Shown here in pieces: positions 1 through 10,700 of a stretch of DNA of 64,000 nt (the stretch's first letter is position 1; each line of letters begins with the position of its first letter). The stretch comes from Chrysaora quinquecirrha (taxonomy: Eukaryota; Cnidaria; Scyphozoa; Semaeostomeae; Pelagiidae). Under the pieces are notes generated by a model. The model worked only from the letters and a program-made list of their open reading frames with translations. It made no database searches and was not told the origin of the DNA. A program made the position numbers and the translations under genes. The stretch lies in contig JACTAT010000149.1 of assembly GCA_014526335.1 (NCBI GenBank), positions 241,171-305,170 of the forward strand, given 5' to 3'.

Positions 1-313
1 TTGACCGCTTCGTCGTAGACGGGCTGAGAACAACGTGCGGTAATTCTATCGTAATCAAATCAATATCATTCAGCAACCGTCCGGATGATTTTTTTGTTTG
101 CTCTGAGTTTAAAAGCAGTTGTTTTTCTTTCCGTTGAAACGAACATTCCAGTTTCACTTTCTCCTCCTCAATTTGTTTCTGATTTCTCTCAAGCTGCCAT
201 GCTGCGTAACCGTTTTTCCTTACAAGCCGCGTCGCTCTAACCGCATCACAACTTCGGTCAGCGTTCAGAGAAGCCTGTCTAAGATTGTGGGAAATCTTTC
301 GGTGAAATTCCAT
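1..313 (-). CDS. 5' part of an unrecognised gene, copy A, cut by left edge
   Basis: This minus-strand reading frame begins at an ATG at 311-313 (MEFHRKISHNL...) and runs off the left edge of the window. It is identical to the start of the copy at 4190-4502. The visible residues are charged and probably coiled-coil (many K, E and Q), followed by a SSGRL...LP..VLSP..TKRSRLP block shared with the paralogue at 5694-6437. I recognise no known domain and see no signal peptide or membrane segment. The basic TKRSR stretch could be a nuclear localisation signal, which is only inference. Whether this copy is intact beyond the edge cannot be seen; copy B is broken downstream of this region. Confidence 0.45.
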   Translation of the reverse strand, partial: MEFHRKISHNLRQASLNADRSCDAVRATRLVRKNGYAAWQLERNQKQIEEEKVKLECSFQRKEKQLLLNSEQTKKSSGRLLNDIDLITIELPHVVLSPSTTKRS

Positions 314-656
314 GCTTTATCGTATTCCAACCCAATTTTGGCGCTAAACACTTCTTCGTCGACGCTAGAACTTCTCCAAAAGCTAACCTTACAGTTTTTC
401 TAAAAATCGTTACTTTAGCAATACAAATGTTTGAAATATTAATTTCTTTCTTGTAGCTTAAAGTATACCTTTCCTAGTACGTATCAGTCTCTGGCTTTTC
501 CAACTTTTTGCGCCTCCAACTGCAGACTACTAAATTGTCACTGTTTCACCGTCCTTTGTTTATGCTCGCGAACAACTTTTCTTTCAAGTTATCGTATTAC
601 AGTGACTTTTCTTCACTTTAGTGTAAGGTGTACTACGCAATTTTCTGAAATTCACC
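1..656. repeat. Segmental duplication, left copy
   Basis: Positions 1-656 match 4190-4845 at a constant offset of 4189 with no difference that I noticed. The match covers the start of a minus-strand gene and about 340 bp of its upstream region. It stops abruptly after TTCACC: the left copy continues AACCTTG while the right copy continues straight into a TIR element at 4846. The left limit lies outside the window. Confidence 0.95.
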
Positions 657-848
657 AACCTTGTTTACCCTATACCTCACATATCACGTGGTTTGTGCAA
701 GCTTATTTTATCACATCTCCAGCTCACTGATTGGCTGATCTTCTACAATGACGTGTTGGCGGGCCTACTTTTAGTCTTGTGTTCTTCGAACCTCCTGGGT
801 TTGCGGATATCTTGATCCGTACTAAATTTTTCTTTATATTTCAAGGAC

Positions 849-1912
849 ATGGAGCGCATTTTCCTGGACATTTCTGGGATGGTTTTGCAGGACGAACTTG
901 GAGAAGGTAATCGTATAGTGTAATTATATTTTTCAGCTCTATTTCATTTGAAGAGAATACTGATTGGATTTCAAGGGGTAGCTAGCGCCTATTGGGGATG
1001 CAGTGTACATGACCTCGGAGATTCTTGAAAGGGGGATGAAGATTTGGTATTTCGAAAGCATCACCCCTCCGGCTCCACTTGTTTGTTGTAATGTTAGTAA
1101 CTATACTTCGAAATTTTTATTGCAGGAAATGAAAAGCAGACACGAATTACTGTGATAGTTCAAGTCGATTTACAAAATGCGTTGCAGAATATGCTACGTG
1201 GGGCATACAAGTCCGGTGAGTACATTGGCGAAATTATTCGCGCGAAGAGAACGATTTTGTCACTGCACTTGCGCAAGTGCATCTTGTCCGTTCGTTCAGC
1301 GAAAACGACTTCTACTTGTAGTCGCGAAGCTATTCGCACGAGCGATGAGGGTAGGCATAATGGTCGTTGTTTTTCGCGTTGTTGATCTGCCGCAAAAGGC
1401 GCTATATTCTTACTTATCAAGGACTTTACGTTTTCTTACTAGAGCTACTGTTAAATTGCGATAAACAGCGAAACAGCGTTTTGTACTACTCAAAAATGAT
1501 TCAGTTAAGAGCCACTGCTAGAGGGTCTCGTGCAAAAGGCCATGTTTTATGTATTTACGTGGTGCAAGAAAGCTGCAAGAATGCCAAAAAATAGAGCTGT
1601 TTGCTCAAGATTCTGGCTTTTAATGACAAGCGGAAAATCCAAAAATTTTCGAGGGCATATAGCATCAAGCAATATATTCCAGAGGAGACCAACTTAAGCT
1701 TCTTCAAATTTTTATCGGTTTTACATGTTTTTGAGACAGATTTTTAAATAACCGCCCCGGGCGCTTAATCAAGGAAATATGGAATTACCAGTTACCAAAC
1801 GACAACTTAATGCTGCCGTTTTCTTCTAGGTATGTTGAAGAAAGGTATTCGCAATGGATTTGGTCATTTTGCAAAATGTCTTATGGAATACAAGGAAATG
1901 TTATCAATATGA
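849..1912 (+). CDS. Small three-exon gene, product unknown
   Basis: Three exons with consensus splice sites join into about 76 codons: 849-906 (starts MERIFLDISGMVLQ), 1126-1215 or nearby (NEKQTRITVIVQVDLQN), and 1830-1912 (MLKKGIRNGFGHFAKC, ending at TGA). The phases join correctly (1 base plus 2 at both junctions), which supports a real gene. I do not recognise the family. The stop at 1910-1912 lies only a base or two before a strong donor (GGTAAGT), so an intron in the 3' UTR or an alternative ending is possible. It is divergent from copy A, with starts about 535 bp apart, so the two may share a promoter region. Confidence 0.4.
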
Positions 1913-3704
1913 CGGTAAGTAGATGTTACAGAATATTGAGTAATACTGGTGACAATTATTCGCATAAATTATGATAATTATCATAATATTCATTTATTAA
2001 TTTCCGAAATTCTGATGTATATATATTAAGGCCTATAGGCCTGGACATATTTTTGTGGGACATATGTTGGTTATTGACAAGAGGAACTTTTTTAAATCAA
2101 GTCACTCCCGACATTAATGGACAAATTTCATATCTATTTCTTCGTAATATTTCAAAGTTTTAATATTTGGTCGGTACCTACCAACTATATTCTACTCTTA
2201 TGATGCCGCTGGGGCCTCGAGGAACAATCTCTCTACGAGCTTTCCAGTGAGGCCAGGTCACTTGGCCCTAGACGATTCGAGGAAATGGCTTGGGGCATGG
2301 GATGGAGACGAGGTTTGGAAATCTTCGATCCCACCAAAAACAATCGCCTTATAAACTAAGATTCGCACTATTATGAAAATCAGGCTTAATAACATCTGTC
2401 TTTTGAACTTCATATACAACGTACAGTTTGCCGTCTTGCGATAAAATTCACACTTGTGGATCCAGCTGAACGCTGAAGTTTAACAAACACCTGTTGCTTT
2501 TGTCAAAAAATAATACCTCGGGTCCATGGTTTTTATTTCTCCACGTGTAGTCGATGTATAATTTATAAACTTGTTTTCGCAATATGCCAGATCTTTAGAA
2601 ATCGGCTGGTGTCCGCTTGCCTTTATTTTTTTGGAATTCTTCGCGCAGAGAGAATACTGTCGTCGCTACACTCCTCCTGCATTTCCTGCTCGTCCTTTCA
2701 TCGTACCGAATGAGGGAAAGTATACGCCGCGAAACGAAAGCTGTTCGCGCGAGCGATTCCGCTTAGGTGAGAGCCGCTATATAGAAATGGTTTAAACCTG
2801 GTTTAAGTTCTGGTTTTGATTTTTCCTGATTGGCGCACAAGTTTTTGAGAAGTGTTGCTCCCTGAACCCTCATCCGTTCCAGCAAACTGAATGGGCCTAT
2901 GGATTCTAGATAGAGTTAGGCCTAAACTTCCATTAAAAGAGAGGGACACCTGTACCTGCTGAAAGACAGTTTGGTCGAAGAAAATAACTCATTCCTTGAT
3001 TATCTTATCAATAGAACGTCTTTTAGGCGTACATCTCGTCAATAAATACATCTAAGTAGTTAACAAGGCAATAAAGGACCGTATATGGCCATTCGGTAGT
3101 AATGTAGTGTATATATAAAGGGCCATATATGAGCATAGGAACTAATTTAGTATATACATTAAGGGTCGTATAGAGGCATGCATTACATATATTGACATAT
3201 AAAGGCATACAAGACTTTATACTTTAAGAATTAAGGTCACAGAACGTTGAAAAATGGATTATAATTTTTTGCTAGCGTAGTACGTAAGCATATGAAAACT
3301 TAGAATTATTTACAGTATTCAGCGTGATGACAGGAGCTGAGGACCATTCCACTGAGCTAAAAAGCTCAATGAACTTGCCGACTGTCCCAAGTCGCACAGG
3401 CCAATGTTCTCATGGGAGTTTGTCGGTATTTCTTTGAGCTCTCTAGCGTGGTGGAGTCGAAATGGCCGTCAGCTCTATGATCATGTTCAAGTTCAAATCC
3501 CAACAACTAGCCAAACAACAACAAAAATTATATGCTCCTATACTGTATATACTATATACCTACTTGTAATGTATCTTAACCCTTGTTTATCTAGTACTGT
3601 ACCTTAATGTTCTAAAGTTATCAGCTTAGCATTCTGCTAGATTCTAGCATTTAAACACTTTTTGCAGGTAAATAATAGGGGCGAGTAAATAAGGTGGCCT
3701 ATTT
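1913..3704. other. Spacer without a recognised gene
   Basis: AT-rich sequence without a convincing exon. A short stretch around 3340-3400 (CACTGAG...AAAGAGCTCAATG-like) resembles part of the SINE copies at 63.6-63.96 kb and is probably an old fragment. Positions 3010-3230 contain loosely repeated TATATGGCC/GGGCCATATA words. Confidence 0.5.
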
Positions 3705-4502
3705 TTACGAAAGAGTATAGCTTCTTTTACGTTTGCCCAAATCAACAGAACTTAGAACTGTTTCGATATAATCTAAATCAGTGCTTTCAGTCGTCTCTAG
3801 ACCAGGCCAGGTGTTGTTTTTATCTTCAACTTTGGTCCAATTTTCAAATATTGTTTCTGGTATTCTGGAACCTTTTTGTCGCGGAACTTTTAAAAGGTCC
3901 ATATCAGCGGACACATCTTTTACTTTTAGTTTCTCAATTTTTTCACACTGGTCCTCATATTCTTTTATCCTTCTAACAAACTTTTTATTCTGCGGGAACC
4001 TTCTGCAACGAACACTGACATCGCTTATCTCTTTTTGGAATCTTCCAGCGCTTTTTGCAACCGCGGAGAGAAGACGTCATTTTGACTTTCTGATGCGGTA
4101 AACTTCCTTTTGATGTTTGCTGTTTCTGCGATCCGCTTGTAACGGGCGGCGTGTGTATCCTCTGCGGTTTTTCTCCTGCCATGGCAATCTTGACCGCTTC
4201 GTCGTAGACGGGCTGAGAACAACGTGCGGTAATTCTATCGTAATCAAATCAATATCATTCAGCAACCGTCCGGATGATTTTTTTGTTTGCTCTGAGTTTA
4301 AAAGCAGTTGTTTTTCTTTCCGTTGAAACGAACATTCCAGTTTCACTTTCTCCTCCTCAATTTGTTTCTGATTTCTCTCAAGCTGCCATGCTGCGTAACC
4401 GTTTTTCCTTACAAGCCGCGTCGCTCTAACCGCATCACAACTTCGGTCAGCGTTCAGAGAAGCCTGTCTAAGATTGTGGGAAATCTTTCGGTGAAATTCC
4501 AT
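3705..4502 (-). pseudogene. Unrecognised gene, copy B, reading frame broken
   Basis: The frame opens at ATG 4500-4502 (MEFHRKISHNL) and runs to a stop at 4077-4079, giving 141 codons. Protein-like sequence continues past this stop. A second frame (about 4025-4222, ending SPRLQKALEDSKKR) and then the original frame again (to a stop at 3705, ending KRKRSYTLS) look like the same protein interrupted by two compensating frame changes. The shared block SSGRL...LPHVVLSPSTTKRSRLP links it to the gene at 5694-6437, and both end in a similar RSFT/RSYT tail. The start and upstream region are identical to copy A. No known domain is recognised; the composition is charged and helical. It may be a decayed copy, or an intact gene with sequencing indels. 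Confidence 0.5.
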
Positions 4503-4845
4503 GCTTTATCGTATTCCAACCCAATTTTGGCGCTAAACACTTCTTCGTCGACGCTAGAACTTCTCCAAAAGCTAACCTTACAGTTTTTCTAAAAATCGTT
4601 ACTTTAGCAATACAAATGTTTGAAATATTAATTTCTTTCTTGTAGCTTAAAGTATACCTTTCCTAGTACGTATCAGTCTCTGGCTTTTCCAACTTTTTGC
4701 GCCTCCAACTGCAGACTACTAAATTGTCACTGTTTCACCGTCCTTTGTTTATGCTCGCGAACAACTTTTCTTTCAAGTTATCGTATTACAGTGACTTTTC
4801 TTCACTTTAGTGTAAGGTGTACTACGCAATTTTCTGAAATTCACC
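4190..4845. repeat. Segmental duplication, right copy
   Basis: Matches 1-656 at an offset of 4189. It covers the first 313 bases of copy B and its upstream region. The right end coincides exactly with the start of a TIR element. Confidence 0.95.
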
Positions 4846-5231
4846 TACACGCATCTTTTTTTATAAGGAAATGCTTTATAAGGAAGGTAGTACTGGGGTA
4901 GACAAGAACTTAAGGAATTCCAGTACTGGATCGGAGACTATTAAGGAATCTGACTTTATTAAAAATGATGAAGGGTTATGAAGCTGATCATTTACGTGTA
5001 TAAAACGAGCAAGCAACACTCTTATTGTCAATGGTTTAGTTAGTATTCATTTCTATTCGTCTTCTGACACCTTCGTGCCCTTATATTCCCTTGTCCCTAG
5101 GTTTATTTTTAAGAAACAGGTATAAAAGTTAAGGAATTGCTAAGGAATTTTCAGTGCTCAAATTTGGCTGTCAGTTAAGGAATTTTCAGTACTGGGCCTG
5201 AGCCGAACTTCCTTATAAAAAAATGCGTGTA
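4846..5231. mobile_element. TIR element family 1 (MITE), copy 1
   Basis: The ends are inverted repeats: TACACGCATC...TTATAAGGAA on the left and TTCCTTATAAAAAAATGCG TGTA on the right. There is no ORF inside. Internal words such as TTAAGGAAT recur. Flanking TA on both sides is compatible with a TA target duplication. A second copy with the same ends lies at 56352-56759. Confidence 0.75.
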
Positions 5232-5693
5232 ACAGGATTGGTGCTTTTCGCCATTGATATCGATCATCAACTGTTGCAAGTCAAAGAACTCAGTCTCGAT
5301 GGATATTTCTTCACTTTACTGTATAGCGAAAGATGATAAATATTGTTACAGATAATCAGTGAACACTTTTATTTCTAATCCATGCACATCATGCACTAAC
5401 CTTTCCAAAAATTGTATTATATCGATGATACTCATGTCAAAAGGGCCCATCACTGGTGGGGCAAAACCAGGATTTCAACTCTCAGAAGTTGGGCAGCCAA
5501 TGGGGCCTGGTGGGGCAATTACTACACCACTCAGTATGTTAAAAGATGTCCTGACAATTAAAAAGTACTACAAACGCCATCTAATCTTTTAAGTTTATGC
5601 ACTACGTTTAACTACACAGTAGCTATTTAAAAGCACAATTTGTTGCGTTCGTTTTGAAGGTAATAATGCTCTTCTCAATATGAAGCTGCGTTA
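5232..5693. other. Spacer, nothing recognised
   Basis: No conserved ORF, splice pattern or clear repeat is seen here. The short open frames lack protein-like composition. Confidence 0.4.
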
Positions 5694-6437
5694 CTATTTA
5701 GTGAAAGATCGAGGTCTTGTTAATCTGAACTCTTCTTCGTAAATAGTCTCGCATTTACGAACATCATCGGGTCGTTTTTTCATGTCGGATTTAGTAGACC
5801 TTGGTATAAGTAAGTTTGGGCTGTGTTGCCAGTCGCCCCGTCCTGAACCCATTGCATGTCCTGAACCGTGTGACATAGGCTCGCTAAGTCTCCGAGCAAG
5901 CAAGCTAGTTCTCGGGCTGTTTGTTTTGACAATAATACTCGGGCAAAAGCTAGTGCGACGGTTGAACGTTGGCATCTTGTTATCCGCTACTTTACCGCTT
6001 CCCTGCCGCCGTTGAATACTAGCTACCGCATCGCCATGCTTCCCAGCAACTGCCGGTAGAAAATTATGCTTTTGGTCTCCAGCTTTATCCGCGGATACGC
6101 AGAGTATAAGATTCATGTCATGCACTGGCAAAGGCGGAAGGCGGGACCGCTTCGTCTCAGCTGGACTTAGAACGATCTCGGGTAAATCTTCTTCTCCGTG
6201 CTTCGAAAGTCTTCCCGACGAGTGCAGTATCTTTCTCGTTGCGTCGAGTATTTCTTGCTCGGAACGCTCGTTTGAAATCTCGTATTTCGTTATTTGTCGG
6301 TTGATTTCCCTCCGTTTTTTCTCGAGTTTTTTCGCTTCCATAATATTGGAAAACACGGCGTGAGTGACATTGTTGTTGTTTCGTAAAGGTAAAGGATATT
6401 TTGTGCCATTTTGCTTTGTGTAGCGGTTTTTTTGCAT
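5694..6437 (-). CDS. Unrecognised single-exon gene, paralogue of copies A/B
   Basis: An open frame of 247 codons on the minus strand, starting MQKNRYTKQNG. A second possible start is MEAKKLEKKRREINRQ near 6346, which would begin at the conserved helical part. A charged, probably coiled-coil N-terminal region is followed by LHSSGRL...LPEIVLSPAETKRSRLPPL, clearly related to the block in copies A/B. The rest is polar and low in complexity, rich in S, R and P, with basic RRTS-like and RRLS-like stretches that resemble basophilic kinase sites, and it ends RPRSFTK. No membrane segment or signal peptide is seen. The family is unknown to me. The tandem arrangement with copies A and B suggests local gene duplication. 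Confidence 0.55.
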   Translation of the reverse strand: MQKNRYTKQNGTKYPLPLRNNNNVTHAVFSNIMEAKKLEKKRREINRQITKYEISNERSEQEILDATRKILHSSGRLSKHGEEDLPEIVLSPAETKRSRLPPLPVHDMNLILCVSADKAGDQKHNFLPAVAGKHGDAVASIQRRQGSGKVADNKMPTFNRRTSFCPSIIVKTNSPRTSLLARRLSEPMSHGSGHAMGSGRGDWQHSPNLLIPRSTKSDMKKRPDDVRKCETIYEEEFRLTRPRSFTK

Positions 6438-7744
6438 GCTGGAACACTATCTGCGTTGCACCTTAATACTACATGTATTTTTACTCTTTGAAGATGATGT
6501 AAAGTAAAGCCACTTCGTCGTACAATATTAAGCTACAAGAACTTATCGGGCGCTTATTCTCATAACTGTACGCCAAGGCTACGTAAGTAGACTCAAGCTT
6601 ACGTCAAACATCCAAGATTCTTGCACAGCTTTGGGAATAAAGGCATAAAAATGGTGTAGGCCCCGGGTAGGCCTATAAATAAAGTTTTCTTTGTCGTCGA
6701 CACTGACTTTTACCCAAATCGTTGTTCCTTTACTACCAGAAAATTTATATCTCAAAATCACAATGATTTTTTAGTCACAAATCTTAAATCGTGTATTCTG
6801 CAAATTGTTCATCGAGTTCTTTAATGCCAATTTCTTGTGAAACAGAGCTCTCTTTAAAACCGACAGTTTTGCTGCGAAAAGCTCCTATACTGATGCCAAT
6901 CGCAATATATTGGTCTTTTATTCTTTTACCTCCAGAAAGTTTATGTCAAAGTCACCGAAATTCTTCGTTTATTCAGAGCCATGTACCTTACAATCGTCAA
7001 ATTTTGCATCGAATTCTAATACCAATTTCTTCAGTAGGGTAACCATGCACTTGCACTTTCAATACTCTGCCCATACTTGCTGCAAAACATCTTATATTGA
7101 TGCAAATTACAAACTTCGCACCTTGCAATTTAGTATCTTCTACCAAGGGTCTAATTAAGGAGAGTTAATGCTATAATGATTACAACAATAGCGTCCCTTG
7201 AAAGTACAAATTCTATGGTTTGTATTTAAACGGTACAAGGGGACATGATTGCTCGAGAAGAATTACTGGATGGAGTTTTTTTGCACCTTTCTGTTATCTA
7301 GTTTTTGTAGCCTGCATCGAGGCGAAACGATTGACTTGCTTTTCAATTGACGTGCTTTTCACGTGATTAACAATTTTGAGGGAGATAAATTCGTTGCTAC
7401 TCTGGGTACCAGACTATCAATGTCAAGAGTTTTTCTTGAAACTGAAAGTCTGGTACCCAGGATAATCCGTTGCACGAAGCACAGGCTAATTCTCCTCACA
7501 AGAGCTATTCTCCATATTACCATAAATTGCAAACATTGTAAGGTCATGATCGCCGATGGTCTGCGACATTCTAATAACTATTTGCATTTCCAACTCGAAG
7601 TTTTCTTTATAGTCTTTTGCCCATTCCTTAAAGCTGCTTTCTCTTGAAAGCGTTATGCCGCGCGTGAAAGCGTTGTGCTACGCGGCTGCGCGGTTATTCT
7701 TTTGTCCTCTATTTGATAAAAACCTCGTTCGCAAACCAACAAGC
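6438..7744. other. Spacer between paralogue cluster and DDX47
   Basis: No gene is seen. A perfect-stem hairpin lies at about 7405-7462, where GGGTACCAGACT pairs with AGTCTGGTACCC around a 30-base loop. CpG-containing sequence from about 7650 probably belongs to the DDX47 promoter. Confidence 0.45.
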
Positions 7745-7770
7745 ATTTTCGATCCAAGATGGCCGCAGAA
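7745..7770 (+). promoter_or_regulatory. YY1-like element overlapping the DDX47 start codon
   Basis: The sequence CCAAGATGGCCGC around the start codon resembles the YY1 consensus (CAAGATGGCGGC), which in animals often overlaps the first exon of housekeeping genes. The same bases form a good Kozak context. The match is seen; regulatory function is inference. Confidence 0.35.
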
Positions 7771-10700
7771 CAGAGCAAAAACAGCCAAAGTTTAGTCGAA
7801 GAAGAGAGCTCTGAAGTGACAACTTTTGAGTCTTTGGTGAGTTTCAGATTGTAAAAAGTAGTAGAGTTGTGCTTTAGGACCTTTTCTAGCTATTATTTTC
7901 GAACGTATTCGATCAATCTGGGATATAGTTTAGGCTGGAAGGAAGCCAACTTGTTTTGGCCTAATTTTTGGCCGTCCATCTATTATGGCGGCGGGCGCAG
8001 CAAAAACTTTGATTTGTTTTACAATTTATTTTCCAGGGTGTTCTTGATGTACTGTGTCAAGCTTGTGAAAGAGTTGGATGGAAAAAGCCGACGAAAATTC
8101 AAAAGAAGCCATCCCTGTTGCACTAGAAGGTTTGATATAATTCTCTGATACAAATATGGTGGACAGACTGAATAACGCGGACCCCGCGGACCCTGCGGAC
8201 CTGCCTGTTTTGGTCCGCGACATGTGGGTCCGCGTTATTCACTTTTCCTAGGCCAAAATGAATAACGCAGACCTTCTGATTTCGCGGACCTTAACATTAT
8301 TTCTTCTTGTTAAGAATTAAAATACTTCTGATGGCAATTAATTGTTGTATTTATGTTTCTTTTATTAAACGTCAAGCATCACTAAAGCTTTCGTTTATAT
8401 TGTTTGAAAATGTAGGCCGACTTCGTTATCAAGGAAAATTTCGGTGATCAAAACATGGCGGTTTTGAAATCGTAGAAAATAAACATAAAGCAAATGTTTT
8501 ACTTCATCTCCTTCAATTAAATACTGACCTTTTTCTCGAAAGTTGACTTCGAGTTAACTTCACTCGACCACGATACGCAATAAGCAAGGTCCGCGATCTC
8601 GAAGGTCCGCGTTATTCATTTTCCCCTTATGCATAAATGAATAACGCGGACCTTCTGATTTCGCGGACCATTGTTCAGTTGTTCAATTCTGTTTTCTCAG
8701 CACTCGCTACCTTCATTGAATTGTCCTAGTCATTTATCTATCTCAAAACAATCCTTTTCTCATATGTTTACCCTCTCTTAAGAACGAAATCTCGTTGAAA
8801 ATTTAGGCCATTGTCCTTTCAAAACTTTGAAATATCTGGTGAACAAGATAGGGAGGTTTTCTGCGACAAACAGAGAGGTCTCGCTTGAATCGAAAGGTCT
8901 GCTAAAATGTGTTGTTAATTAGCCCCCTTTGACACATCATTTCATATTTCAATTCCCGCAACTTAGATTCGGCCTCTTATGTTCCATAGTTAGAACAAAG
9001 CAGTTCACAATGTAAACACCTCTTTCCTAATAACCATTACCTATAACAATAACCATTCCAGCTCTAATTTAACACCTTCGAATTAGCAATTGGTCGCTTC
9101 TTTTCCCCTATTCTTTGATTATGAAGAATGGAGACTTCACCTTACAATCTGCCGAGAAGCCATAGTGACCGAGAATTAATCCCTTGAAACAATCAACTTG
9201 ACAACGAGCCGCGATCAAACAAGTCCGCGCGTCATGCAATTTGACCGGAGGGAAAAGTGAGTAACTGGATCTTTAGAAATTAAGGCTACAATGAATTCCA
9301 TTTTTCCAAAATAGGTCCGCGATCTCAAAAAGGTCCGCGTTATTCATTTTTGCATAAGGGGAAAATGAATAACGCGGACCTTTCGAAATCGCGGACCTTG
9401 TTTTGAATTGCATTGTGTTGAAGCCAATTGCCGAAAAAAAACATGAGTATTTGATTGAAGGAAGTGTATTACCTATTACGAAATTTGCTCTGTGTTTCTT
9501 GCAGAAAACCTCCCTATCTTGTTCACCAGATATTTCAAAGTTTTGAAAGGGCAATGGCCTAAATTTTCAACGAGATTTCGTTCTTGAGAGAGGGTAAACA
9601 AATGAGAAAATGATTGTTTTGAGATAGATAAATGACTAGGACAATTCAATGAAGGTAGCGAGTGCTGAGAAAACAGAATTGAACAACTGAACAATGGTCC
9701 GCGAAATCAGAAGGTCCGCGTTATTCATTTATGCATAAGGGGAAAATGAATAACGCGGACCTTCGAGATCGCGGACCTTGCTTATTGCGTATCGTGGTCG
9801 AGTGAAGTTAACTCGAAGTCAACTTTCGAGAAAAAGGTCAGTATTTAATTGAAGGAGATGAAGTAAAACATTTGCTTTATGTTTATTTTCTACGATTTCA
9901 AAACCGCCATGTTTTGATCACCGAAATTTTCCTTGATAACGAAGTCGGCCTACATTTTCAAACAATATAAACGAAAGCTTTAGTGATGCTTGACGTTTAA
10001 TAAAAGAAACATAAATACAACAATTAATTGCCATCAGAAGTATTTTAATTCTTAACAAGAAGAAATAATGTTAAGGTCCGCGAAATCAGAAGGTCTGCGT
10101 TATTCATTTTGGCCTAGGAAAAGTGAATAACGCGGACCCACATGTCGCGGACCAAAACAGGCAGGTCCGCGAGGTCCGCAGGGTCCGCGGGGTCCGCGTT
10201 ATTCACCTGGCCCTTGAATAAAACAATAGAACGGACAGGAAAAACAATGAAAGTTGGTGTACGCATATGGTGGACAGTGTATGTTTATCCATCCATCATG
10301 GGATGCATGAAGCTGGCCAGACTGCTAAGTTTGTAAAGTGCGCTCCGAAGATGGTATCAAGAAAATAAAAGTCGCACTTGATAGTCTTGAGTACTAAAAT
10401 TCTAGTATTTTACCAAAATTTCACACTTGAAATTGGTATTGTGCTCCTAGGGTTCTTTTGCTTGCTCCAAATAAATTCAAAGCGAGAGACAAAGTTAGCA
10501 GTCTGGGAGTATGGCAAAATCGCACCCGAGATTGCAATCCAAGGGCAGAACACACTTGGTGCACCTGAATACAAAGCATTTTATTCAAATAGAACATTCA
10601 TGGTATTAAATTTATTTTTTAGGGAAAGATTTGATTGGACTTGCTGAAACAGGATCTGGTAAAACTGGAGCATTTGCGTTGCCTGTTCTTCAAGCCCTCC

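Noticed and set aside
119..403. Plus-strand ORFs at 119-403 and 4308-4592 (identical 94-residue frames)
   Set aside because: They run antisense to the start of the minus-strand copies A and B and their upstream region; identity comes from the duplication, not from selection on this frame.
8026..10336. Small ORFs starting [10 protein letters not shown] in both arms
   Set aside because: Duplicated only because the arms of the palindrome are identical; the residues come from the GGTCCGCG repeats.
10378..10647. 89-codon plus-strand ORF
   Set aside because: It overlaps DDX47 exon 3 in the wrong frame and has no independent support.
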